18,727 bases of DNA from Flavobacteriales bacterium UBA4474 (lineage in GTDB: Bacteria; Bacteroidota; Bacteroidia; Flavobacteriales_D; Sanyastnellaceae). How positions within the stretch are numbered: position 1 is the first letter of the stretch; each line of letters opens with the position of its first letter. The notes beneath the pieces are model-generated. The model had not been told where the DNA came from. It saw nothing but the letters and a program-made list of their open reading frames with translations, and made no database searches. This document shows, in pieces, positions 1-7,627 of this stretch. The stretch is taken from NCBI GenBank assembly GCA_002389295.1, contig DGOE01000125.1, positions 1 to 18,727 on the forward strand. The letters run 5' to 3'. Position numbers and translations under genes: made by a program.

Positions 1-233
1 TTGTGCGCATTGAAAATGGGCCAAAACACCTGGGCCGTTTCGGCATCGAGTTCCAGCTCTTCGGTCAGGAAGCCAACAGCCATGACATCCATCCGTTCGC
101 GCAAAGCCTCTCGATCAGCACCCCCTGTGGATCGATCGGGTTGAGCGTGAAGCAGCGGCGCGGAAACCAGTCCTAATGTCAACAGCGCAAACGCGAGGGG
201 TTGGGTCATTCTCATCGGTTGATTCATCTTCAT
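1..233 (-). CDS. Periplasmic helical protein with Bacteroidota 'E-L-x-L ... FWP' motif, partial (3' end outside window)
   Basis: Only the first 77 codons lie in the window; the rest runs off the left edge. Reading the minus strand from an ATG at 233 gives a basic N-terminus, a hydrophobic stretch (about residues 12-27) and an Ala-Gln cleavage site near residues 30-31, so the product is probably exported. The mature part shows the sequence FLTEELELDAETAQVFWPIF. This closely resembles the start of small periplasmic helical proteins that Bacteroidota often encode behind sigma-factor genes, and recalls Spy/CpxP-type sensors with Leu-Thr-rich helices. It begins 5 bases after the stop codon of the preceding membrane protein, so it is likely the third gene of the sigma/anti-sigma unit. 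ATGs at 227, 215 and 209 are alternative starts. The CpxP-like role is inferred; the ORF and signal peptide are seen. Confidence 0.7.
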   Translation of the reverse strand, partial: MKMNQPMRMTQPLAFALLTLGLVSAPLLHAQPDRSTGGADREALRERMDVMAVGFLTEELELDAETAQVFWPIFNAH

Positions 234-238
234 TGGAA

Positions 239-574
239 TTAATACAAATTGGGCCAAGACTCCTCATCGGGTCCCAAGGAGCCGTCCTCCTCCATCAGGT
301 CCATCATGCCTCCGAGTTCTTCGTCAGACAAAGCCTCGAGCTGACAGGCAAACGTCACGCAAGGTTCCGGTTGCGTCACCTCACTCAGCAACACGCCGAC
401 ACCGAGAATCAGCGCAATGGCTGCCGCTATTCTGCCTCCTGAAAACAAACGGACCAAGCGTCCTTTGCCCGGAGCAGACATTACGTTGGCTACTGCACGT
501 TCAACCGCAGCATCCGACACGCGGAAACCGTCGTCTCTTTGACTTGGCTGGGGTGTTGTTCCTGTGGACATCAA
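239..574 (-). CDS. Small single-pass membrane protein, probable anti-sigma factor
   Basis: This is a 111-residue protein beginning ATG-ATG. Residues 1-46 are polar and would be cytoplasmic. Residues about 48-66 form one hydrophobic segment (AAAIALILGVGVLL). The remaining 45 residues are strongly acidic and would be periplasmic. The topology (cytoplasmic N-terminus, one membrane pass, periplasmic tail) and the position 28 bases after an ECF sigma gene fit an anti-sigma factor that holds the sigma at the membrane. No zinc-type HxxxCxxC motif is present, so it is not a ZAS-domain protein, and no family is recognised from sequence alone. The tail contains two cysteines (CVTFAC) that could form a disulphide. 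The function rests mainly on neighbourhood; a plain hypothetical membrane protein remains possible. Confidence 0.65.
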   Translation of the reverse strand: MMSTGTTPQPSQRDDGFRVSDAAVERAVANVMSAPGKGRLVRLFSGGRIAAAIALILGVGVLLSEVTQPEPCVTFACQLEALSDEELGGMMDLMEEDGSLGPDEESWPNLY

Positions 575-602
575 GGGTAAAACGAAAAGGTGCTGTGAAG
601 GT

Positions 603-1181
603 TTAATGGCTCAGTGTCTCCTCTTGCTCCAAGAGGGCCTCAATCTTTTTGCGGGCATGGTGAAAGGAGGACTTCAGCGCTCCTTCTGAAGTGCCCGTCT
701 CGAGCGAGAGGTCAGCGTAGGTTCGGTCATCGAAATACCGCGCTTGAAACACCCAACGCTGCTTTGGTGGCAAGGTCGACACCGCCGCGTGAAGCCGGGC
801 CAAGATGGCGTCCCCATCAAAATGAGGAGAGGACAACACTTGTGCCGTCCTTTCTTCAAGCACCACATCCAGCGGTGCCATGCGGCGCAGCTTGCGCTTG
901 CGTGCAGCGTCCACCGTAGCATTGCGGGTGATGCGCAACAACCATGCGCGGCGCTGGTATTCATTGCCTTCGAATCCATCCCAAGCCTGCCAGGCCTTGA
1001 CAAAGACAGATTGGGCCACGTCTTCCGCATCTTCGACCACCCCCAGCATCCTTCTGCTCTGGGACAAGACCATGCGGTAATGCTCACGCATCCATGAAGC
1101 AAAGTCGGGAGGGACAGTGGGGTCAGCTTGATTGTGCACGTTCCCCAAAGGAACGGCCGAGCAACGGTCGGGTTTAACCAA
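603..1181 (-). CDS. RNA polymerase sigma factor, ECF (sigma-70 family)
   Basis: The 192-residue product has the two-domain ECF layout. Region 2 spans about residues 34-100, with the acidic DAEDVAQSVFVKAW core-binding/-10 segment and the RRAWLLRITRN helix. Region 4 spans about 128-185, with TLPPKQRWVF and a helix-turn-helix near residues 153-178 (YADLSLETGTSEGALKS). Such factors direct RNA polymerase to a small regulon and are normally held by a membrane anti-sigma factor, here probably the next gene. The start is uncertain. The longest frame opens with TTG at 1181, overlapping the upstream phosphatase gene by 8 bases. An in-frame GTG at 1139 and an ATG at 1091 also exist, but the ATG would leave only three residues before region 2. 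The close packing with the housekeeping genes upstream suggests co-transcription. Confidence 0.92.
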   Translation of the reverse strand: MVKPDRCSAVPLGNVHNQADPTVPPDFASWMREHYRMVLSQSRRMLGVVEDAEDVAQSVFVKAWQAWDGFEGNEYQRRAWLLRITRNATVDAARKRKLRRMAPLDVVLEERTAQVLSSPHFDGDAILARLHAAVSTLPPKQRWVFQARYFDDRTYADLSLETGTSEGALKSSFHHARKKIEALLEQEETLSH

Positions 1182-1986
1182 AGGCGTTTCGAATCACAGA
1201 CAATCCTTCATCCAAGATGCCTGGCGCAGCAGCAAAGGTTTCCCTGCCCGACAGCAAGGCCTGTGGCTCTGATTCCCCGCCGAAGTCACAGGTAATTCCG
1301 CCTGACTCCTGCACCAGCAGCAACCCCGCCGCAATGTCCCATGGCTGCAAACTGTATTCGAAAAAAATGTCGAACCGCCCGCAGGCCACGTACGCCAAAT
1401 CAATGGCAGCCGAGCCCATGCGGCGCAAACCTCGGGTGCCCTTGGCAAATGCCGTCAGGGCCGCGAGGTAGTCCTCCATGCGGGTAAAGTCCCAATGCGG
1501 AACACCCGTAGCGACCAGGGCATCAGAGAGCTGCACGCGGCCCGAACACTGCACGGGTTGACCATTCAGCCGGGTACCGCCCCCCTTAAACGCCGTAAAA
1601 CATTCGTCCCGAGTGGGGTCATACACCACACCAATCACCGGGTCATCCCCATCGACCAGGGCCACCGAAACGCAGAAAACAGGCAACCCGTGGATCAGGT
1701 TGGTCGTGCCATCCAAGGGGTCCACCACCCAGCGAAAACGCACGTGGCCATCGCCGGACCCGGTGCCCTCTTCTGCGAGGAATCCCGCTTCGGGCAGCAC
1801 GGCAGACAGGCCCTTGACCAACCGGGCTTCGGCCTCCTTGTCTACATGACTGACCAGCGAATTCAGGCTTTTGGTTTCGACCTGGTCCTGTGCCACTTTT
1901 TGTTCGAGAAGAAAGGCCCCAACCGGACGAATCACGCCTTCGGCAGCCTCTGTAAGCGCGGTCAGGGACAGGTCTTTCAATGTCAT
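1174..1986 (-). CDS. Inositol-1-monophosphatase family phosphatase (SuhB-like)
   Basis: The 270-residue product has the signatures of the Mg-dependent inositol monophosphatase family: AEEGT at residues 71-75 (metal-binding glutamates), DPLDGTTN at 89-96 (metal and phosphate binding) and WDIAAG at 216-221. The length matches the family norm of about 260-270. Members hydrolyse inositol-1-phosphate or related sugar phosphates in the cytoplasm. Those motifs alone do not separate inositol monophosphatase from SuhB, CysQ-like nucleotidases or histidinol phosphatases, so the exact substrate is not assigned. The gene starts 25 bases after lgt, and its end overlaps the longest sigma-factor frame, so it belongs to the same transcription unit. 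The ATG start at 1986 gives a normal N-terminus. Confidence 0.9.
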   Translation of the reverse strand: MTLKDLSLTALTEAAEGVIRPVGAFLLEQKVAQDQVETKSLNSLVSHVDKEAEARLVKGLSAVLPEAGFLAEEGTGSGDGHVRFRWVVDPLDGTTNLIHGLPVFCVSVALVDGDDPVIGVVYDPTRDECFTAFKGGGTRLNGQPVQCSGRVQLSDALVATGVPHWDFTRMEDYLAALTAFAKGTRGLRRMGSAAIDLAYVACGRFDIFFEYSLQPWDIAAGLLLVQESGGITCDFGGESEPQALLSGRETFAAAPGILDEGLSVIRNAFG

Positions 1987-2011
1987 CTACAGTCCAAATC
2001 AATGGTCGAAA

Positions 2012-3238
2012 TCAGCGCCCCAACCACCGCTTGATGGTCTGTTTGTGGAGCAACGCCAGCAAGACCAAACCCGACACACAGGTCAATGTGGCGATCAGCT
2101 CGGCTTGGGTCATGGTCATGCCCAGGAATTCCATGGGGGCATTGACGCGGATCTTCTCAATCCAGAAGCGCTCAACGCCGTTGAACATCAAGTAGACGGC
2201 AAACAGCGTCCCCTTGACCTTCCATCGCTTGCGCATGGACCAGAGAAAGGCAAAGATGGCCGCGGCCATGAGGGTCTCATAAAAAGAGGTAGGGTAGACC
2301 CCCGGGTCCAGATAGGTGCCGAAGCCTTCAAAAATGGGCCAGGGATCGGCCTCTGTGATCAGCTTGCCGGTATACCCTGAAGGCCGCGGTCCAAAAACCG
2401 CATTGACGTTGTTGGGGAAATTGTAGCTCCACACCCAGTCGGGGGCCCAAGCCAGCCAATCGGGCTTGGGGTGGGGGTTGGGGATGCCCCAATCGCCGTC
2501 ACCGCTCACCTGGCAACCGATGCGGCCGATACCGTAGGCCAGCATCAATGCAGGCGCTGTGGCATCGGCGAGGTGAAGAAACGGAATGCCATGTCTGCGC
2601 CCGTACAAGGCCACCGCTATGCCCCCGACAATGAGGCCGCCATAGATGGTCAGACCACCGAGAAAGCCTTGCAGCGAGGGCGCCGTAAAAAAGGCCACCA
2701 GCTCTTCCGGGTATTCGAGCAAGTGAAAGAATTTGGCCCCCAATACACCGCCCACAGCGGCCATCAAAGTGATGTTGCCCGTCCTTTCCCAGGGGTGGAC
2801 AAGTACCGTTTCTTCCTTTGGGGTTTCCCGCCTTTGGGCCATGTCCTCCCGGTAGCGCATGAAGCCCATGGCTGCCGCTCCAAGAAGGCCAAGCAGCGGA
2901 TAACCCGCACCACTAAACAGGTGTTGTTGTGGTGGTCCACCGCCTTGAAAGAGCGTGCCGGCATTCCACAGCAGCCACAAGACCTTCCATCCGAGTAGCC
3001 AACCCAAGAGACCGCTGGACGCCCAGGCCAAGGGACCAGCAGCCTTGCCGGCGACCACCTTTTTTTCGGATGCCGAGATGAGGCCTTCTTTTTCCTTGCG
3101 CTGGAGCTCTCGCTTGAGCAGCGCACTCGCCACCACAAAGGCCAGGGCGACCATCAGTCCAAAAGTGTTGACCAACTTCAAGGCAGGAACCTCCACACCA
3201 AGCAAGTCCTGAAAGAGAAAATAGAGATTGGGGTACAC
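2012..3238 (-). CDS. lgt: Prolipoprotein diacylglyceryl transferase
   Basis: Lgt moves diacylglyceryl from phosphatidylglycerol to the lipobox cysteine of prolipoproteins in the inner membrane. The 408-residue product is rich in membrane helices and holds the diagnostic core: LTIYGGLIVGG (about residues 196-206) and the Lgt signature region YGIGRIGCQVSGDGDWG (235-251). The C-terminal helices carry YPTSFYE and FNGVERFWIEKIRVN. It is much longer than the E. coli enzyme (about 290). The extra length sits between the first helix (24-41) and the core, where a charged segment (42-64) and more membrane helices are inserted, an arrangement known in Bacteroidota. The start is GTG at 3238; the resulting MYPNLYFLF N-terminus fits the family and no nearer ATG suits. 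It follows mtaB by 22 bases. A lipoprotein client (the isoaspartyl peptidase) is in the same window. Confidence 0.93.
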   Translation of the reverse strand: MYPNLYFLFQDLLGVEVPALKLVNTFGLMVALAFVVASALLKRELQRKEKEGLISASEKKVVAGKAAGPLAWASSGLLGWLLGWKVLWLLWNAGTLFQGGGPPQQHLFSGAGYPLLGLLGAAAMGFMRYREDMAQRRETPKEETVLVHPWERTGNITLMAAVGGVLGAKFFHLLEYPEELVAFFTAPSLQGFLGGLTIYGGLIVGGIAVALYGRRHGIPFLHLADATAPALMLAYGIGRIGCQVSGDGDWGIPNPHPKPDWLAWAPDWVWSYNFPNNVNAVFGPRPSGYTGKLITEADPWPIFEGFGTYLDPGVYPTSFYETLMAAAIFAFLWSMRKRWKVKGTLFAVYLMFNGVERFWIEKIRVNAPMEFLGMTMTQAELIATLTCVSGLVLLALLHKQTIKRWLGR

Positions 3239-3260
3239 TTGGGGTCCGTTCTGTTAGGGG

Positions 3261-4604
3261 TCAATTTAAGGCCTCAGCCAAAGCCCCTTGGACCACACCT
3301 TCCGACATTCGGGAGAGTTTTACAGGGACAATGCTACCCGGGGGACAACCGCTGTCCGCCGCAACGGCGACCCGTACATATTCCGGGGTGTATCCCAATC
3401 GCAGGCCGTGTTCATCGGTCTCTGCTTCCAGCAGCACAGGGCGAACGGCCCCTTCGAACCGGGCCGCATGGGCCCACTGCTTTTTGAGGCTCATCTGCCT
3501 GAGCACTTTGTTGCGGGCCTTGCGCACGGGGACAGGGACAACATCCTCCAGCCTCAATGCGGTCGTCTTTGCCCGCTCGCTGTAAGTGAAGACGTGGAAA
3601 TATGCCGCTGGAAGGTCGTCGAGAAAAGCCACCGTCTGGGCAAATTCTTCCTCGCCCTCTCCAGGAAATCCAACAATCACATCGATGCCAATGGCCGCAT
3701 GGGGCATGGCCTCCACAATCCGCGCCACCCTGTCACGGTATAAATCGGTGCGGTAACGGCGACGCATGGACGCCAAGATTTCGTCGCATCCACTCTGAAG
3801 CGGGATGTGAAAATGCGGTTGGAAGCGCTCGGACTGCGCCACATGGTCGATGAGCTCCTCTGAGAGCAAATTCGGCTCGATGGAACTGATGCGGAAACGC
3901 GCCACAGGAGACAAAGCAGGATCGGACTCCAAGGCCCGGCACAAGCCGAGCAGATCCTCACCGTGCGCTTTGCCGAAGTCACCAATGTTGACACCGGTCA
4001 AAACGATTTCCCGGGCACCGGCAGCCACCGCCTTGCGCGCCTCTGCCACTGTAGAAGCCATGTCTGCGCTGCGCGAACGGCCGCGTGCCAGGGGAATGGT
4101 ACAAAACGCACAGAAGTAATCGCAGCCGTCCTGGACCTTGAGAAAACTGCGGGTGCGGTCGCCGGAACTCACGGCAGGGTGGAAGGCGGTCACTTCTCGG
4201 ATCTCGCCCCGCCTGATCACCGCTTGACCCAACTGTTCTGCCTCCAGCCGAAGCGCGGTGCGCTGGTCGAGGTAATCGGCCAAGTTGAATTTGTCCTGTG
4301 CCCCCAGCACCAAGTCGACACCGTCAATGCCGGCAATTTCCTCGGGCTTCAATTGGGCGTAGCAGCCGATGACGACCACGGTGGAGTCCGGGTTGGCCGC
4401 CTTGGCGCGCCGCACAATGTTGCGGCATTTGGCATCCGCGTGGTCGGTAACCGAACACGTATTGACCACGACCACGTCCGGGCCTTCATCTGTGGTCACA
4501 CGGGCGTATCCCGCTTCTTGCAGGCCATTGGCCAAGGCGCTGCTCTCCGAAAAGTTCAGTTTGCAACCCAAGGTTTCGAACGCCACACGACCCGAATTGG
4601 ACAT
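3261..4604 (-). CDS. mtaB: tRNA t6A37 methylthiotransferase (radical SAM)
   Basis: The 447-residue product is a MiaB/MtaB-type methylthiotransferase. The N-terminal UPF0004 domain has its three cluster cysteines at residues 14 (TLGCKLN), 50 (NTCSVT) and 81 (GCYAQ). The radical SAM CxxxCxxC cluster is at 161, 165 and 168 (CDYFCAFCTIP), and a C-terminal stretch of about 60 residues fits a TRAM RNA-binding domain. The TLGCKLNFSE opening points to MtaB, which adds a methylthio group to N6-threonylcarbamoyladenosine-37 of tRNA, rather than MiaB or RimO. The ATG at 4604 places the motifs at normal positions. It is the first gene of the minus-strand run and faces the FG-GAP gene across a 110-base spacer, so the promoter should lie there. 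I saw no perfect TAnnTTTG element; TAAATTCG five bases before the start is the nearest on this strand. Confidence 0.93.
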   Translation of the reverse strand: MSNSGRVAFETLGCKLNFSESSALANGLQEAGYARVTTDEGPDVVVVNTCSVTDHADAKCRNIVRRAKAANPDSTVVVIGCYAQLKPEEIAGIDGVDLVLGAQDKFNLADYLDQRTALRLEAEQLGQAVIRRGEIREVTAFHPAVSSGDRTRSFLKVQDGCDYFCAFCTIPLARGRSRSADMASTVAEARKAVAAGAREIVLTGVNIGDFGKAHGEDLLGLCRALESDPALSPVARFRISSIEPNLLSEELIDHVAQSERFQPHFHIPLQSGCDEILASMRRRYRTDLYRDRVARIVEAMPHAAIGIDVIVGFPGEGEEEFAQTVAFLDDLPAAYFHVFTYSERAKTTALRLEDVVPVPVRKARNKVLRQMSLKKQWAHAARFEGAVRPVLLEAETDEHGLRLGYTPEYVRVAVAADSGCPPGSIVPVKLSRMSEGVVQGALAEALN

Positions 4605-4714
4605 GCTGCGAATTTACAACGCAACCTTTCGGGGGTTTCAGCGGTTCATGCCTTGTGCCAAGAGGTGAGCGTAAAAGGTTGCTTAACTTGGCCGACCTGC
4701 CACAAACCACAAGG

Positions 4715-7564
4715 ATGAACCAAACCCGATTCCCCCTGCTGAGCGCATTGCTCACACTCTGCATTGCTGCTCAAGCGCAATCGTTTCAAATCTCCACGGA
4801 GATGCTCAATGGCACCTTCAACAGTGGAGGCCCCATTGGCTTCATTGACGTCGACAACGACGGCCTCGATGACGTGGTCATTTTCGACCAAGGTGAGGAT
4901 GTCAACATCCTGTACCAAACCAATACTGGATTCAACAAAGTCCACTACGGCCCCGTCAGTGGCGCCAATCAATGGGGTGCATGCATCGGTGACATGGACA
5001 ACGATGGCATCAAGGACATCTTTGCCGGAGGCAGCTATGACGGTGTACACCTGATGCGCATCGGCACCGGCGGTGCTTTCCAATTGGACGATCTCGACAA
5101 TGGTTCCATGTTCATGCAAGCCTGCAACATGGCCGACCTGGACAACGACGGCGTACTCGATGTTTTTGGCTGTCATGACGACGCCCTGAGCCGGATGTGG
5201 AAAGGGGATGAAGCGGGCCTACCGGTCAACGACCAAAGCCTGATGCCGCTGATGGATTACGATTTCAGTGACTACCCCAACACCGACCACAGTGGCAACT
5301 ACGGCACTGTGTTTTCTGACTTCGACAGCGATGGCGACGTAGACCTCTACATCGCAAAATGCCGCCAGTTCGTCAGCGACCCACAGGATCCACGACGCAT
5401 CAACCAGCTTTGGGTCAATGATGGCCAAGGCGGCTGGACCGAGGAAGCGCTCGAGCGCGGACTGGTCTTTTACGAGCAGGGGTGGACTTCCGATTTCGGA
5501 GACATCGACAACGACGGTGACATGGACCTCTGCGTGACCAACCACAGCACCACCCTCATGCTGTTGGAAAACGACGGAACCGGACACTTCACCGACATCA
5601 CCGCCGGCAGCGGCATGGAAGTCAGTGGCTTCTTCCTCCAGAGCAAGTTCGAGGACTTTGACAACGACGGGTTCATCGATTTCATGACCTCAGGAGACAA
5701 CAGTTCCAACTTCTACTTCAAAGGCAACGGCGACGGAACATTCGCCCAGCTCGATTGGCCCTTCGCATACGGCGACGCCATGTTGAGCTTTGCCACCGGA
5801 GACGTGGCCCGCGACGGTCAGATGGACCTCATTGCCAGCTATGGCAGCGTGTATGTGAGCCCAGACAACAACAACCCTGACCAGCTGTACATCAACGAAG
5901 GCAGTGACAACCACTGGGTTTGTTTTGACCTCCAAGGCATCGAATCCAACAGCGACGCCGTCGGCGCCCAGGTGGCCATCTACGGACCTTGGGGCACGCA
6001 GCTCCGCGACGTCAGGGCAGGGGAGAGCTACGGCATCACCTGCACCACCCACCCCCACTTCGGTTTGGGCATGGCAGACTACATCGACAGTGCTGTGGTG
6101 CATTTCCCCAGCGGTTTCACCGTCACGCTCACAGACCCCGCCATCGACACGTACCACAACGTCATCGAGGCGCCTTGCCAAATCGGTGCTTTTGACCTCA
6201 CCCTCGAAGGCGCGAATGTGCTCTGCCCGGGCGAGACATCCACCATCACAGCCCCTGCTGGTTATGCCAGCTATGCCTGGAGCAATGGAGCAGACACCGA
6301 GACCGTCACCGTAGGCGAGACGGGCAACTACACCGTGCTCGTATACGACAGCGAAGGATGCGCCGGTGTATCCAATGCCACATCCATCGAGGTCTACCAA
6401 CCCGAAGTGCCCACCATCACAATCGACGGCGACCTGAAGTTGTGCGAAGGTGAAACCGTCACCCTGATCTGCAGTGCGGCCCCCGCCTACAGCTGGAGCT
6501 CGGGCGAAACTGAGCAGACCATTCTGGTGACCGAGCCCGGCACCTATTCAGTGGCTGTGGAAGGGGAGTGCGCAGACCCGACCAGTTCGGAAACCATCAC
6601 GGTGGAAGTTTTCACCGTGCCTGAAACCCCCACCGTGGAGGACAGTTCCATTCCTACACCTGCCAGCACCACGCTGGACTTCTCTGGCAACGAGCTCCAT
6701 TGGTACGAAAGCGAGGTGGCCACCACACCGGTCTTCGTTGGAAACAGCTTCGAGACACCGGTTCTCGAATCCACCACCACGTTCTGGGTAGAAGACGTCA
6801 TCAACCACGGGCTCGAGACGGCGATGGGCGGATCCTCACAGCAGGACGACGGTCAATACCACGACAACAGCAACTACTGGTTGCGCTTTGACGCCTACGA
6901 AGACATCATCATCCAGTCCGTCAAGGTCTTTGCCAACGGCGAAGGCGACCGCACGGTCGCGGTCATCGATGGCGCAGGCAACGTCTTGGACGAAATCACC
7001 GTCAACATCCCCGATGGAGAAAGCGTGGTTGAACTCGGATTGGAAGCCTCTGCCGGAAATGGCCTCGGCTTGCGGAGCGTGGGCAACAACCCCCAACTCT
7101 GGCGCGACGGACAAGGCAGCAACCTGGCTTATCCTTTTGAGCTTGGAGACTTGGCCACCATCACTTCCAGCAGCGTCAACAACCCCAACAACGCCACCAA
7201 CTACTACTATTTCTTCTACGACTGGACTGTGACCACCCAAGGCGTCGCCTGCGCTTCCGACCGGGTTCCTGTGACCGTCACCGTTGAAGTCTCTGGCGTG
7301 GACGACCTCACCGTACTCAGTGGCCAGCTCAATGTGCACCCCAACCCATCCCATGGCGTTGTGCGCCTCGACTGGGCCGGATTTGGCCAAGGTGCCGTGC
7401 GCTGTGAAGTCACGGACATGTCCGGCAAGCTGATCTTTAGCCACCAAGCAAGTGGCGCAGCCGCACTCGGTGCCATCGACCTGAGTGCACTGCCCCGTGG
7501 CGTGCACATCCTCAAACTGATCGGCGCGGAAAGCACCGCCACCGCGCGCATCGTCCTTCGCTGA
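4715..7564 (+). CDS. Secreted FG-GAP/VCBS repeat and ASPIC/UnbV protein with Ig-like domains and T9SS type A sorting domain
   Basis: The 949-residue product starts with a signal peptide (hydrophobic residues 6-19, cleavage after AQA at 19-21). The ATG at 4715 is preferred over an in-frame GTG at 4655 because the signal peptide begins there and AAGG lies directly upstream. Seven FG-GAP calcium loops of the DxDxDGxxD type lie near residues 45, 93, 141, 202, 263, 314 and 363; the last is degenerate (DVARDGQMD). An ASPIC/UnbV domain follows (about 400-485), then Ig-like modules (about 490-560, 565-632, 636-695), a beta-rich region (700-845) and a sorting domain (872-949) with HPNPSHG and DMSGK. 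Known family behaviour: Sec export, T9SS passage and attachment to the surface. FG-GAP repeats usually form beta-propellers for binding. No catalytic motif is visible. A strong terminator follows. Confidence 0.93.
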   Translation: MNQTRFPLLSALLTLCIAAQAQSFQISTEMLNGTFNSGGPIGFIDVDNDGLDDVVIFDQGEDVNILYQTNTGFNKVHYGPVSGANQWGACIGDMDNDGIKDIFAGGSYDGVHLMRIGTGGAFQLDDLDNGSMFMQACNMADLDNDGVLDVFGCHDDALSRMWKGDEAGLPVNDQSLMPLMDYDFSDYPNTDHSGNYGTVFSDFDSDGDVDLYIAKCRQFVSDPQDPRRINQLWVNDGQGGWTEEALERGLVFYEQGWTSDFGDIDNDGDMDLCVTNHSTTLMLLENDGTGHFTDITAGSGMEVSGFFLQSKFEDFDNDGFIDFMTSGDNSSNFYFKGNGDGTFAQLDWPFAYGDAMLSFATGDVARDGQMDLIASYGSVYVSPDNNNPDQLYINEGSDNHWVCFDLQGIESNSDAVGAQVAIYGPWGTQLRDVRAGESYGITCTTHPHFGLGMADYIDSAVVHFPSGFTVTLTDPAIDTYHNVIEAPCQIGAFDLTLEGANVLCPGETSTITAPAGYASYAWSNGADTETVTVGETGNYTVLVYDSEGCAGVSNATSIEVYQPEVPTITIDGDLKLCEGETVTLICSAAPAYSWSSGETEQTILVTEPGTYSVAVEGECADPTSSETITVEVFTVPETPTVEDSSIPTPASTTLDFSGNELHWYESEVATTPVFVGNSFETPVLESTTTFWVEDVINHGLETAMGGSSQQDDGQYHDNSNYWLRFDAYEDIIIQSVKVFANGEGDRTVAVIDGAGNVLDEITVNIPDGESVVELGLEASAGNGLGLRSVGNNPQLWRDGQGSNLAYPFELGDLATITSSSVNNPNNATNYYYFFYDWTVTTQGVACASDRVPVTVTVEVSGVDDLTVLSGQLNVHPNPSHGVVRLDWAGFGQGAVRCEVTDMSGKLIFSHQASGAAALGAIDLSALPRGVHILKLIGAESTATARIVLR

Positions 7565-7584
7565 TCCCCAACAAGGCACCCATG

Positions 7585-7617
7585 GACCCCGCCCTGCACA
7601 AGGGCGGGGTCTTTTTT
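7585..7617 (+). terminator. Rho-independent terminator after the FG-GAP gene
   Basis: A perfect 11-base-pair stem (GACCCCGCCCT / AGGGCGGGGTC) encloses a 5-base loop (GCACA) and is followed directly by six T residues, a textbook intrinsic terminator reading rightward. It starts 20 bases after the FG-GAP stop codon and ends 10 bases before the cytochrome start codon, so it separates two same-direction genes with almost no room for a downstream promoter. There is no T tract on the other side, so it is not bidirectional. Confidence 0.9.
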
Positions 7618-7627
7618 ATCATTGCCT

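Noticed and set aside
4684..4691. TAACTTGG as a -7 promoter element for the FG-GAP gene
   Set aside because: One mismatch to TAnnTTTG and no TTG at the expected -33 distance; too weak to annotate.
4842..5827. Repeated GACnnnGACAACGACGG-like DNA words considered as a DNA repeat or CRISPR-like array
   Set aside because: The words fall in frame and encode the FG-GAP calcium loops; spacing and surrounding codons vary as expected for protein repeats.
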